Below, one piece after another: positions 25,850-34,355 of a stretch of 64,000 nt of DNA (the stretch's first letter is position 1; the number at the start of each line of letters is the position of its first letter). Location of the stretch: assembly GCA_965365345.1 (NCBI GenBank), contig CBDUBH010000005.1:1-64000 (forward strand). The letters run 5' to 3'. Made by a program: the position numbers and the translations under genes. A model generated the notes under the pieces. That model did not search any database. It was not told the origin of the DNA and was given only the letters and a program-made list of their open reading frames with translations. Source of the stretch: CBDUBH01 sp965365345 (GTDB taxonomy: Bacteria > Bacteroidota > Ignavibacteria > Ignavibacteriales > SURF-24).

Positions 25850-28279
25850 ATGAAGAAAGTATTATTATTTTTACTTATGGTTTCGGCAAATCTTTTTGCA
25901 CAAGGGACTTTATCAAATAAGGATTTCGGAAGAATTTCCGGAACGATTATAGATTCCGCATCAAATAAACCAATCGAATATGCAACAATTGTAGTTTTTA
26001 GAGGAAGTGATTCAACATATTCAACAGGAATTACATCCAACGATAAAGGAAGATTCTTACTTGACAAAGTTCCTTTCGGAAAATTAAAAGTAAAAGTTTC
26101 TTTTATGGGTTACGAAAATAAGATTGTTGATAAAATAATTCTTGACGAAAAGAATTCGTTAAAAGATTTAGGCACGATCAAACTTTCGCAAAAAGCGCTT
26201 GATCTTGAAGGTGTTGAAGTAACCGCTCAGCGAAGTTTGATTGAATTCAACATTGATAAAACAGTTGTAAATGTTGATAAAACTCTTCCTTCTGCCGGTG
26301 GCTCAGCGCTTGATGTTTTGCGAAATACTCCTTCAGTAAATGTTGATGCCGACGGTAATATTTCTTTAAGAGGAAATTCAAACATAAATATTTTGATTGA
26401 CGGAAAACCTTCCAGCATGGCAAACTCGCAAATGCTTGAACAATTGCCCGCAGGTTCGTTAGATAAAATTGAACTTGTTACAAATCCCTCTGCAAAATAT
26501 GATGCCGAAGGAACAGCGGGAATAATAAATATCGTGTTGAAAAAAAATAAGGAAAAAAATATTAATGGTTTAATTTCCGCAAACGTCGGGACAAAAGATA
26601 ATTATAACGGTTCATTAAGTTTAAATTATAAATCCGATAAATTGAATCTGTTTTCAAATTACGATAACAGATTTATAAGACGAGAAGGTAACGGAAGCGC
26701 GCAGCGTGAAAATTATTTGCAAAGCGGAAATACTTTTTATGATCAAACAATGGCAATGAGATTTAACGGCGCTTGGCATAATTTCAAAGGCGGATTTGAT
26801 TATTCTTTTGATGATAAAAATTCTTTGTCATCTTCAATTTTATATAACGGCGGCAAAAGAAACTTTAAAGGAAGAATAATTTTAAATGATATGAATGCCG
26901 ATAGGTCAATTAAACAAATAACAAGAACTTCAAATGATGGCGAAGTAAACGGACATTCCTTGGATTATACATTAAATTATAAAAGATTATTTGAAAAACC
27001 GGGCAACGAGCTGACTGCTGATTTTTTTGTGTCAAGCTCCGGACATGAAGATGCTTTATCACGAATAACGGGAAATTTGGATTCAGATATGAATCCTGCG
27101 GGTGATCCTTTTAATGAGCAAAATACTTTAACGGATAACCAAAATTTATACGCATCTTTTACTTCTGATTATGTACTTCCATTCAGTGAAACAAATAAAT
27201 TTGAAGCAGGTTACAAAGGAACTTTGCGTGACAGAAATCTGGATTATTCTGTTGATAATCTTATTGAAGGAAATTGGGTTAATGACCTTAATCTAAGCAA
27301 TGAATTTAATTATAAAGAGCAGATTCACGCAGCATATGCAATGTACACAGGCAAAGTTGAAAAATTCAAATATCAACTTGGATTAAGAAGCGAAAATACA
27401 ATTACCAATGCAAATCAAAAAACATTGAACGAAATTCATAAAGAAAATTATTTGGACTTCTTCCCTACTTTGAATTTGAGTCGTGAAATTTTCAAAGGCG
27501 ATGAAATGAAGATCAGTTACAGTAGAAGAATAAATCGCCCGATGATATTTTTTATAAATCCTTTTGTAAGATTTATTGATCCTACTTTCGCACAAAAAGG
27601 AAATCCGAATTTGAAGCCAGAATATATTGATTCTTATGAATTTGCAAATAGCTTTTTCCACAAACAATCTTCCTTGATTACAACTTTATTTTACAGGGAA
27701 ACAAAAGATAATTTCACTTTTCTTGCAGAGTTGAAAGATGACGGCGTAACTTACGCAACATTTCAAAATTTAGGGAAAAGAATTTCATACGGGTTGGAAG
27801 TAAATGCCGGTCATCAAATTTTCAAATGGTGGAACTTGAACGCAAATTACAGTTACTTTAACAGCGAAATTAAAGGCGAATATTCAGGCGCTGATGAAAC
27901 TTCACCGTTAAATTCTTATACAGTTAGATTAAGTTCCTCAATGAATTTGTGGTGGGGGATCAGTTTTCAATTTAACGGAAATTATTCATCACCTACAATT
28001 GAAGCGCAAGGCAGAACCGATGAATTTTTCTATACTGATGCCGCGATCAGAAAAGATTTCTTAAATAAAAAATTGAATGTGAGTTTAAGAATTTCCGATG
28101 CGCTTAATTCAATGAAATTCAAAAGTAGAATTAATGGTGAAAATTTCAGAATTATAAATGAACAAAATCCGAACAATCAGATTGTAACTCTTTCATTAAC
28201 TTACACAATAAATAATTTCAAACGCACACGCGAAAGAAGAGATGACGGCGGCGGAAGAGAATACGAAAATATGCAGTAA
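25850..28279 (+). CDS. Outer-membrane beta-barrel protein with CarboxypepD_reg and plug domains (TonB receptor-like)
   Basis: 809-residue outer-membrane protein of the OMP_b-brl_3 type. A signal peptide (ends ANLFAQ) is followed by a carboxypeptidase-regulatory-like beta sandwich (about 27-110, GRISGTIIDSASNKPIEYA), a plug-like region with LRNTPSVNVDADGNISLRG and the LVTNPSAKYDAEGTAGIINI segment, then a long barrel with alternating aromatic strands. It lacks an obvious TonB box and SusD partner, so a nutrient role is uncertain. An in-frame RRDDGGGRE tail ends the protein. Divergently transcribed from the methyltransferase gene, sharing a 199-nt promoter gap. Confidence 0.88.
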   Translation: MKKVLLFLLMVSANLFAQGTLSNKDFGRISGTIIDSASNKPIEYATIVVFRGSDSTYSTGITSNDKGRFLLDKVPFGKLKVKVSFMGYENKIVDKIILDEKNSLKDLGTIKLSQKALDLEGVEVTAQRSLIEFNIDKTVVNVDKTLPSAGGSALDVLRNTPSVNVDADGNISLRGNSNINILIDGKPSSMANSQMLEQLPAGSLDKIELVTNPSAKYDAEGTAGIINIVLKKNKEKNINGLISANVGTKDNYNGSLSLNYKSDKLNLFSNYDNRFIRREGNGSAQRENYLQSGNTFYDQTMAMRFNGAWHNFKGGFDYSFDDKNSLSSSILYNGGKRNFKGRIILNDMNADRSIKQITRTSNDGEVNGHSLDYTLNYKRLFEKPGNELTADFFVSSSGHEDALSRITGNLDSDMNPAGDPFNEQNTLTDNQNLYASFTSDYVLPFSETNKFEAGYKGTLRDRNLDYSVDNLIEGNWVNDLNLSNEFNYKEQIHAAYAMYTGKVEKFKYQLGLRSENTITNANQKTLNEIHKENYLDFFPTLNLSREIFKGDEMKISYSRRINRPMIFFINPFVRFIDPTFAQKGNPNLKPEYIDSYEFANSFFHKQSSLITTLFYRETKDNFTFLAELKDDGVTYATFQNLGKRISYGLEVNAGHQIFKWWNLNANYSYFNSEIKGEYSGADETSPLNSYTVRLSSSMNLWWGISFQFNGNYSSPTIEAQGRTDEFFYTDAAIRKDFLNKKLNVSLRISDALNSMKFKSRINGENFRIINEQNPNNQIVTLSLTYTINNFKRTRERRDDGGGREYENMQ

Positions 28280-28321
28280 TTGTTTAATAATTAATGATAA
28301 ATTTGTGAATGAATGATGAAA

Positions 28322-28359
28322 AAGCGGAGAAGTTGATTTTTAGTTCTCCGCTTTTTTTT
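28322..28359. terminator. Intrinsic terminator between convergent genes
   Basis: AGCGGAGAA / TTCTCCGCT stem-loop followed by seven or more T residues, serving the barrel gene and possibly norB on the other strand. Confidence 0.85.
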
Positions 28360-28382
28360 ATTCTATTTAAATATATTTGAAT

Positions 28383-30677
28383 TTATTTTGTTTCGGTTGC
28401 TGCACCGTCAATTTCTTCGGTAACTTCATCAACTTCTTTTTCAATTGACCATCCGGTTTTCAATCCTAAAACAAAATAACCTAATGCTAAAATTCCGGCA
28501 GCAAATATTGTATCGCCAATTACTCTGAGCCATCTTAAAGTATCAATAAGCGGAGTTTGATTAAATTCTGCTGATCTTGCATACCACATTCCATGTTCAA
28601 CGCTTGCCCAAGTTTGAAGTATTCCGACAGGAAGAATACTGATCAATACCATTAAAGATAATCCGATATTTATTGACCAGAATGCAAATGAAACAGCTTT
28701 CGTTTTCCAAACATACCTGTTAGTTAATCCTTTTAAGCAGAAAAGCATTAGACCGATTCCAAGCATTCCATAAACTCCGAATAATGCTGTGTGCGCGTGT
28801 ACGGGAGTGGTTTCCAATCCTTGCATATAATAAAGTGCGATCGGAGGGTTGATCAAAAATCCAAATAACCCGGCGCCGACCAAATTCCAGAATGCAACAG
28901 CAACGAAAAAGTAGATCGGCCATTTATAAGCAGAAACCCAACTTTTTGCCCGGCTTAAAGTAAGATTTTCATAAGCTTCAAATCCGATTAATACAAGCGG
29001 AACCACTTCTAATGCACTAAAAGTTGCACCGAGAGCCATTACTGCCGTCGGAGTTCCCGTAAAATACAAGTGATGAAAAGTTCCGATGATTCCGCCGGAT
29101 AAAAATATTATTGTTGAAAATAATACTGCATAAGTCGCTGTTGCTACTTGCAACAATCCCATTCTTGTAAATAAAAATGCAATTACAACTGTTGCAAAAA
29201 CTTCAAAGAAACCTTCAACCCAAAGATGGACAACCCACCATCTCCAATATTCAGCAATTGCGTAATTTGTTTGTCTTCCCCACATCAATCCGGCACCGTA
29301 AAATAATGCGATTGCTACCGATGAGATCAAAAACAAACCGAGAAGATGTCGGTTTTCACCTTTCTTTTTGAAAGCTGGCCACATTGATCTTCCCATTAAA
29401 AATAACCAAAGAAATAGCCCTATTAATAAGAATATCTGCCAGAATCTTCCGAGATCAACATATTCATAACCTTGATGACCAAACCAAAAATTTGAAACAA
29501 ATCCTAATTTTTGCTGAACGCCAAGCCATTGACCGAACATTGAACCAACAACAATTATAAGCAGTGCAACGAAAAGAAAATTTACGCCTGCCTTTTGAAA
29601 TTTTGGTTCATAGCCGGAAACCGCCGGGGCAATAAATAATCCTGTTGCAAGCCATGCCGTTGCTATCCAAAAGATTCCAAGCTGTGTGTGCCAGGTTCTT
29701 GTTACGGAATATGGAAACCATTCATCTAATGGAATTCCGTAAAATCCCGAGCCTTCAACACCGTAATGCGCCGTTACTGCACCAAGCAAAACCTGAACTA
29801 CAATTAATGCAGCAACAACCCAGAAATATTTTAAAGTCGCTTTCATTGATGGAGTTGGTGAAATTGCCAATAATGGATCCCAGCCCGGGACTTCATAACT
29901 ATGATCTTCCTTTTTCCGCAAAACTGCGTAGTACCAAGCCAAGGCTCCTATTCCGGCAAGCAATAAAACAAAACTGATTACTGACCAAACAATGATCTCA
30001 CCATTCGGTCTGTTTCCAATCAGATCATCTGCCGGCCAGTTATTTGTGTATGTAATATCTTTTCCAGGACGATTTGTAACACATGACCATGAAGCCCAAA
30101 AGAAAAATGCATTTATCTTTTCCTGTCTATCATCAGATTTAATTGTGTTTTCCGGAATTGCATATGCTTCGCGAAGTTCCTCCATTGAAGGATCATCGCC
30201 GAATAATTTTGCATAATAATCACTTAAATAATTATATGCCGCAATTCTATCGGGAGTTAAAGTTAAAGTTTTTGTATCGAAATTAAATGTGTTTTTATGA
30301 AGTTCTATTTGAAGTGATTTTTCTAATGAGGCTTTATCCTCAGGAGGCAAATTTTCATACTCAATGTCGTATTTTTCATTTGCTCTTTTATTCAGAATGA
30401 AAAGAGCCTCGCGGTGAAGCCAATCTGCCGTCCAATCCGGAGCGATATAAGCTCCATGTCCCCAAAGTGTGCCGAGTTCCTGTCCGCCTATTGATTGCCA
30501 GACATTTTGTCCGTCTTTAATATCCTGTCCAGTAAAAATGACTTCGCCGTTTTCACCCACAACTTTCTCGGGAATCGGCGGGGCCTCCCTGTAAATCTCA
30601 AATCCGTAATATCCCAATACACCAAAAGAAAATATCATTACGAGCGCTAATCCGATCCACAGTTTTTTATAGTTCAT
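28383..30677 (-). CDS. norB: Quinol-dependent nitric oxide reductase (single-subunit qNOR)
   Basis: 764-residue haem-copper-superfamily enzyme that reduces 2 NO to N2O with electrons from quinol, in the inner membrane. The long N-terminal extension with GQNVWQSIGGQELGTLWGHG is specific to qNOR, and about 14 membrane spans follow. The binuclear-centre region HLWVEGFFEVFATV and FHHLYFTG carry expected His ligands. The start is the ATG at 30677 (upstream GGAG). It is part of a NO-defence module with the DUF2249 gene and ric. No other denitrification gene is visible, so detoxification is the simplest role. Confidence 0.95.
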   Translation of the reverse strand: MNYKKLWIGLALVMIFSFGVLGYYGFEIYREAPPIPEKVVGENGEVIFTGQDIKDGQNVWQSIGGQELGTLWGHGAYIAPDWTADWLHREALFILNKRANEKYDIEYENLPPEDKASLEKSLQIELHKNTFNFDTKTLTLTPDRIAAYNYLSDYYAKLFGDDPSMEELREAYAIPENTIKSDDRQEKINAFFFWASWSCVTNRPGKDITYTNNWPADDLIGNRPNGEIIVWSVISFVLLLAGIGALAWYYAVLRKKEDHSYEVPGWDPLLAISPTPSMKATLKYFWVVAALIVVQVLLGAVTAHYGVEGSGFYGIPLDEWFPYSVTRTWHTQLGIFWIATAWLATGLFIAPAVSGYEPKFQKAGVNFLFVALLIIVVGSMFGQWLGVQQKLGFVSNFWFGHQGYEYVDLGRFWQIFLLIGLFLWLFLMGRSMWPAFKKKGENRHLLGLFLISSVAIALFYGAGLMWGRQTNYAIAEYWRWWVVHLWVEGFFEVFATVVIAFLFTRMGLLQVATATYAVLFSTIIFLSGGIIGTFHHLYFTGTPTAVMALGATFSALEVVPLVLIGFEAYENLTLSRAKSWVSAYKWPIYFFVAVAFWNLVGAGLFGFLINPPIALYYMQGLETTPVHAHTALFGVYGMLGIGLMLFCLKGLTNRYVWKTKAVSFAFWSINIGLSLMVLISILPVGILQTWASVEHGMWYARSAEFNQTPLIDTLRWLRVIGDTIFAAGILALGYFVLGLKTGWSIEKEVDEVTEEIDGAATETK

Positions 30678-30741
30678 TTTGACTCCAATATTTGATGAAA
30701 ACAATTTTGATGAATTGAATAATGAATCTTATCTTATCTAA

Positions 30742-30761
30742 ACAAGATATCTGGTATTATA
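30742..30761 (-). promoter_or_regulatory. TATAAT box with adjacent near-palindrome before norB
   Basis: On the minus strand a perfect TATAAT (30761-30756) is followed at once by ACCAGATATCTTGT (30755-30742), a 14-bp palindrome with one mismatch that would cover the transcription start. This is a plausible repressor site, for example for a NO-sensing Rrf2/NsrR or FNR-family protein. No good -35 box is seen. Confidence 0.45.
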
Positions 30762-30782
30762 AAGTCACAATTTTCTCCCCCC

Positions 30783-31307
30783 TTAAACTTTGTAGAAATA
30801 AATTTTCCACATATCATCTAATGATTCCGAAAAATGCTTTATTCCTTTTTTTGATAGCGCATTATATAAAGGAAACGGCTCAAAAAAATTTACCATTTTA
30901 ATTGCGTTGAATTCATTTAATTTTGCAAGAGCATCTTTGATTTTTACGATCGGGTCAATTCCGTTTAAAATATCTTCTCTTACATCAATTTCTATAATAT
31001 TTTCTTCATTAATATTTAATAGAAATTCTGGTTTTTTGATATTTGGATTTTTATTTGGAAGTTCAAGATCTTCTTCATGAGAAAGATTTCCTGTTTCCCC
31101 TACGGAAATTTTTATATAATTCAGAAGATCCGAAACAGCAATATTTTCAATGTTGGCGGCATCTTTTAAAGTCGTGCGTTTACCGATATTATTTATAATA
31201 AATTCTTTTTGAATGGAGCTTAATTTCGGACTTATGGATTTTATAAGATCAATAAAAAGCGGATTTTGTTTTGCCAGATCCGAGATTTTAACTTCTTCTG
31301 TTATCAT
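30783..31307 (-). CDS. DUF1858/DUF2249-domain protein of the NO-defence module
   Basis: 174-residue cytoplasmic protein. The N-terminal ~70 residues (KISDLAKQNPLFIDLI...LKDAANIENIAVSDLLNYI) look like a DUF1858-type helical domain. The C-terminal ~75 residues (IIEIDVREDILNGIDPIVKIKDAL...MWKIYFYK) match the DUF2249/SirA-like fold. Such proteins recur beside Ric/YtfE, NorB and hemerythrin genes and are thought to take part in NO or iron-sulfur stress, with no proven chemistry. It lies 57 nt after ric, separated by a hairpin, and 105 nt before norB. Confidence 0.75.
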   Translation of the reverse strand: MITEEVKISDLAKQNPLFIDLIKSISPKLSSIQKEFIINNIGKRTTLKDAANIENIAVSDLLNYIKISVGETGNLSHEEDLELPNKNPNIKKPEFLLNINEENIIEIDVREDILNGIDPIVKIKDALAKLNEFNAIKMVNFFEPFPLYNALSKKGIKHFSESLDDMWKIYFYKV

Positions 31308-31334
31308 TTGTATTAATTCGCTTTCTGAAAAACC

Positions 31335-31357
31335 GGCTCCGGTTAAATTCCGGAGCC
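31335..31357 (-). terminator. Hairpin between ric and the DUF2249 gene
   Basis: Perfect 8-bp GC-rich stem GGCTCCGG / CCGGAGCC with a 7-nt loop. In the minus direction it is followed by GGTTTTT, so it may attenuate transcription into the downstream genes. Confidence 0.65.
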
Positions 31358-31364
31358 AAATATT

Positions 31365-32087
31365 TTAATTTTTTCTTAAATCATTTTCCATTTGAATTGC
31401 TTTTGGGAACAAGATCGAATTTTCAAGAAAAACATGTTTGTGAAGGTCTTTTTCAAATTCATCTAATTCTTTATAAGTTACGGCAAAAGTTGTGCATGCG
31501 CCTTGCGGTAAAGTGAAATTGCTTGTTAAAGTTCTGATTTTTTCAAGAGCATCTCCTGCACTGTCATGCTCTCTTTCCATTACCTCAATAGGATTTTTCA
31601 CTGAAAAATTTCCGAATGAACTTAAATCTTCCCCGCTTCTTTTTGCCTGAATCATTTTGTTAATTGCAGGGAATAAAATATTTTCTTCTTTTTGCATGTG
31701 ACTGAAAAGTTCAGCTTTTACTTTATCAAATAGATAAGCGACTTCCTGCACGAAAGGATGATTTGCGGAATGTGCGTTCACAACTCTTTGTAAATGTTCC
31801 GTAATAACAGGAATTGATCTTAAAACATATTTATGATGATTATTAACAATATGCATTATCAAATAATCCAATTCCCATTCATCATATCTGTTGCTATCGC
31901 CGCCGGGCAATTTTGCTGCTTCTTTTAATTCGCTCAAAATTTGATCTACATTAATATTTTTTTCCGCGCAAGCCTGATTTAGCGGTCTGTTACCTTTACA
32001 GCAAAAATCAATTCCGTATTTTTCAAAAACTTCTGCTGATCTGAAATTCTCTGCAACCAAATCTTTAATTATTACATCTGCGTTCAT
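31365..32087 (-). CDS. ric: Di-iron iron-sulfur cluster repair protein (Ric/ScdA/YtfE)
   Basis: 240-residue cytoplasmic protein that restores Fe-S clusters damaged by nitric oxide or oxidants. The N-terminal ScdA_N domain has the FEKYGIDFCCKGNRPL motif with the paired Cys, and the hemerythrin-like four-helix domain supplies di-iron ligands (HIVNNHHKY, HMQKEENILFP, EREHDSAG, HKHVFLENSILFP). Length matches the family. An AAAGGA ribosome site and a good sigma-70 promoter lie upstream. First gene of the ric, DUF2249, norB group. Confidence 0.95.
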   Translation of the reverse strand: MNADVIIKDLVAENFRSAEVFEKYGIDFCCKGNRPLNQACAEKNINVDQILSELKEAAKLPGGDSNRYDEWELDYLIMHIVNNHHKYVLRSIPVITEHLQRVVNAHSANHPFVQEVAYLFDKVKAELFSHMQKEENILFPAINKMIQAKRSGEDLSSFGNFSVKNPIEVMEREHDSAGDALEKIRTLTSNFTLPQGACTTFAVTYKELDEFEKDLHKHVFLENSILFPKAIQMENDLRKN

Positions 32088-32133
32088 TATGTTTTCCTTT
32101 TAAAGTTATATTCAGAATTTTTTGTCCGATTAA

Positions 32134-32162
32134 AAAATACAAATTATTTAATAAGATGTCAA
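32134..32162 (-). promoter_or_regulatory. Sigma-70 promoter of ric
   Basis: Perfect TTGACA (32162-32157), a 17-nt spacer and TATTTT (32139-32134) on the minus strand, about 47 nt before the ric ATG. This is the best consensus promoter I found in the window. Confidence 0.75.
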
Positions 32163-32167
32163 GTCTT
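32153..32167. promoter_or_regulatory. Dyad overlapping the ric -35 box
   Basis: AAGATGTCAAGTCTT has AAGA/TCTT arms plus one further inner match and covers the -35 box, so a bound repressor would block RNA polymerase. The AAGAT half also appears in the norB near-palindrome, suggesting shared control. No regulator gene is adjacent. Confidence 0.35.
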
Positions 32168-32326
32168 TTATTTGAAAAAATTTTGGCATAATTTAAAGAT
32201 GAGAAAAATAAAAAACTAGAAATATAAAGATTCAAGGATGGAAAGATTGAAAAGATAAAAAATAATAACTTCCGTTACTCTCGAAAGTAAAACTTTTCGG
32301 AAATCCTTTTTAAATATAAGAAAAAA

Positions 32327-32380
32327 GATTCCGGATCTGTCCAAATTGGCTTCGGCCAAGGCGGGCTTTGCTGGAATGAC
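32327..32380. repeat. Hairpin element with UUCG tetraloop
   Basis: ATTCC (32328-32332) and GGAAT (32373-32377) frame a GC-richer island containing TTGGC-TTCG-GCCAA (32346-32359), an exceptionally stable RNA hairpin type. The bracket ATTCC...GGAATGAC resembles dispersed palindromic intergenic repeats of other genomes. Only one copy is seen in this window. Confidence 0.45.
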
Positions 32381-32489
32381 AAAAACTTAATTTACTTTCT
32401 CCGTAGCTTTTGTGCCTGTATGATTATTATTTTATCTTATCAAGATTCCCCGCCAGCAAAAATGCAAAAATAACTATAAATTCAAATTT

Positions 32490-33584
32490 CTAAATTGTTA
32501 AAATTCTTTTGAAAATATCAATTCCTGTTTCTATTATGTTATCATCCGGTAAAAATTTTGGCGTGTGAAGTCCGTGTTTTTCCCCTTTCGAAGTGCCAAG
32601 CCAAAACATAAAAGAAGGATACATTTTAGTGAAAAATCCGAAATCTTCACCCGTCATTTTTAAACCGCAATCAATAAAATTAAAATCTTTCGATAAATTT
32701 TTTTGGATTAAATGAAAAAGATTCTGATCAACTTTTACTTCTTTATAAAGCGAACCTTTAGTAATTTTATATTCAATTTTCATTTTTGATTTTATAGAAT
32801 CCAAAACCTGAACAATTTTTTTGTAAAATTCAAGCGAAAGATCGCTGTTTAAAGATCTAATTGTGCATTCAGCTTTTGCATGTGCGGGAATTATATTTCG
32901 CGCCGTTCCACTGTAAACTTTTCCGTATCCGAAAATTATTTTTTCTTCGCTGTTTTTAATTACATTTTGAATTTCATCTAAAAATAATCTTAATCCGTCA
33001 AAAGCATGAATTCCGTTTTCTGGAAATGCCACATGCGCGCTTTTACCGATAATTTCAACATCTATTTCAAATGCAGATGCAAACAAAACTCCCGGAGTTG
33101 AGGCGATTGTTCCGGATTCATATTCATCGGTAACATGCAAAGCAAAGGCATTTTTTATTTTGAATCGATTGAAAATTCCGCTTTCAATTACTTTTTCCGC
33201 TCCGCCGCCACCTTCTTCACCCGGCTGAAATAAAAATAAAATATTCTGATCAATTTTATTTTCAACAACAAATTTCAAAAATCCGTAAAGTATTGCCGAA
33301 TGCACATCGTGTCCGCAAGCGTGCATATTTTCGTTTGTCGATTTAAAAGGAATTTCATTTTCTTCTTTTATCGGAAGCGCATCAATATCGGCTCTGAAAA
33401 GTAAAAATTCGCTATCGTTAACTTTATATTCAACTAAAATTCCTGTTTCCAGTGGTCTGTGAATTTTTATTGAATCAAATTTTTCAATGTTTTCAATCAA
33501 AATTTTTGTTGTTTCAAATTCATTGAACATTAATTCCGGAGTTTGATGTAATTTATGGCGTAATTCAACCGGGGAAATTTGCAT
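32490..33584 (-). CDS. M20D amidohydrolase (N-acyl-amino acid / hippurate hydrolase type)
   Basis: 364-residue cytoplasmic metal-dependent hydrolase that removes acyl groups from amino acids or small peptides. Metal-site motifs are HACGHDVHSA and LFQPGEEGGGGAEKVIESG, with ALHVTDEYESG and a C-terminal MTGEDFGFF that supplies the last ligand region. A dimerisation lid lies between about residues 170 and 280. Slightly shorter than the usual ~390. Substrate choice among IAA-amino acid, hippurate and N-acetyl-diaminopimelate hydrolases cannot be made from sequence. Confidence 0.9.
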   Translation of the reverse strand: MQISPVELRHKLHQTPELMFNEFETTKILIENIEKFDSIKIHRPLETGILVEYKVNDSEFLLFRADIDALPIKEENEIPFKSTNENMHACGHDVHSAILYGFLKFVVENKIDQNILFLFQPGEEGGGGAEKVIESGIFNRFKIKNAFALHVTDEYESGTIASTPGVLFASAFEIDVEIIGKSAHVAFPENGIHAFDGLRLFLDEIQNVIKNSEEKIIFGYGKVYSGTARNIIPAHAKAECTIRSLNSDLSLEFYKKIVQVLDSIKSKMKIEYKITKGSLYKEVKVDQNLFHLIQKNLSKDFNFIDCGLKMTGEDFGFFTKMYPSFMFWLGTSKGEKHGLHTPKFLPDDNIIETGIDIFKRILTI

Positions 33585-33684
33585 TTTTCATCCTTTCAAT
33601 TTGAAAATTTTGTTTTCGAATTCACTAAAATTGCAGAAAAAATTAACGATAATCAAAATATAAAGTATTTCGGAAAATAGTTTT

Positions 33685-34182
33685 ATGGATGCAAATAAAT
33701 TCGAAAAGATCTTGAATGTGATGAATGTTCCGCTGGAATATCTAACTTCAAATTTTGATCTTGATGAAGCTGATATTTACAGATTATTGAGCGGTAAAGT
33801 TTCAGATAAATTTTTACTAGATAAAATTTCACACGCGCTTGCAATTTCGAAGAATGATTTGACCGGTAGCGGAAATGTGCTTTTGCAATCTGTTTTTTCA
33901 TCTTTTAATCAGCCGTTTTATATTTTCAGACTTTACGCTTTGGAAGAGATCAAATCTTTTAATTTGAGTGAATATTTTTCTTTCATTCCAAATCATTGCA
34001 ATATGAATTTTATTTTGATCGAAGGACTTTTAACTTTACGTTCAGAAACCGGAAGAAGTTTGTTCATTAAAGATGAATCATTTTCAATTTCCGGGAAAGA
34101 CGGAGTTTTTCATGCAGATTTCGCTGAAAATACGATTGTTTTAGTTTATGTGAATTATAATTCAAATCATCTACTGGCTTAA
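33685..34182 (+). CDS. Small protein with HTH-like N-terminus and cupin-like C-terminus
   Basis: 165 residues. Residues about 5-60 (EKILNVMNVPLEYLTSNFDL, then EADIYRLLSGKVSDKFLLDKI) have the helix spacing of an XRE-type DNA-binding domain, and about 85-160 (NFILIEGLLTLRSETG, then FADFAENTIVLVYVNY-like strands) resemble a cupin barrel. That combination is known in small-molecule-sensing regulators, but neither half carries a decisive motif. It is divergent from the M20 amidohydrolase gene (100 nt apart), which could be its target. Function is inference. Confidence 0.55.
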   Translation: MDANKFEKILNVMNVPLEYLTSNFDLDEADIYRLLSGKVSDKFLLDKISHALAISKNDLTGSGNVLLQSVFSSFNQPFYIFRLYALEEIKSFNLSEYFSFIPNHCNMNFILIEGLLTLRSETGRSLFIKDESFSISGKDGVFHADFAENTIVLVYVNYNSNHLLA

Positions 34183-34196
34183 AAATTATTTAAAAT

Positions 34197-34231
34197 AAAA
34201 AAGCCGTTTCAATTTTTGAAACGGCTTTTTT
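34197..34231. terminator. Bidirectional intrinsic terminator
   Basis: AAAAAAGCCGTTTC / GAAACGGCTTTTTT stem-loop with T runs on both strands, between convergent genes. Confidence 0.9.
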
Positions 34232-34355
34232 ATTTCTGTAAGATCACTTTTCTCTTTTCAATTTTATTTCCATTTTTTTTGGGAATTTTGAAATTTATTA
34301 TCAGCATTTTTCCGGATTAAATTTTCAATCAACTTAAAAAAATCAAAATGATTAA

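Larger units (their letters stand above)
32088..32489. other. 402-bp intergenic region between M20 peptidase and ric
   Basis: Contains the ric promoter at its left end and a compact GC-richer hairpin element at 32327-32380. No reading frame, RNA gene or mobile element is recognised in the rest, which is AT-rich. Confidence 0.5.

Noticed and set aside
30678..30704. Extension of NorB
   Set aside because: ATG at 30677 has GGAG upstream and matches the qNOR N-terminus.
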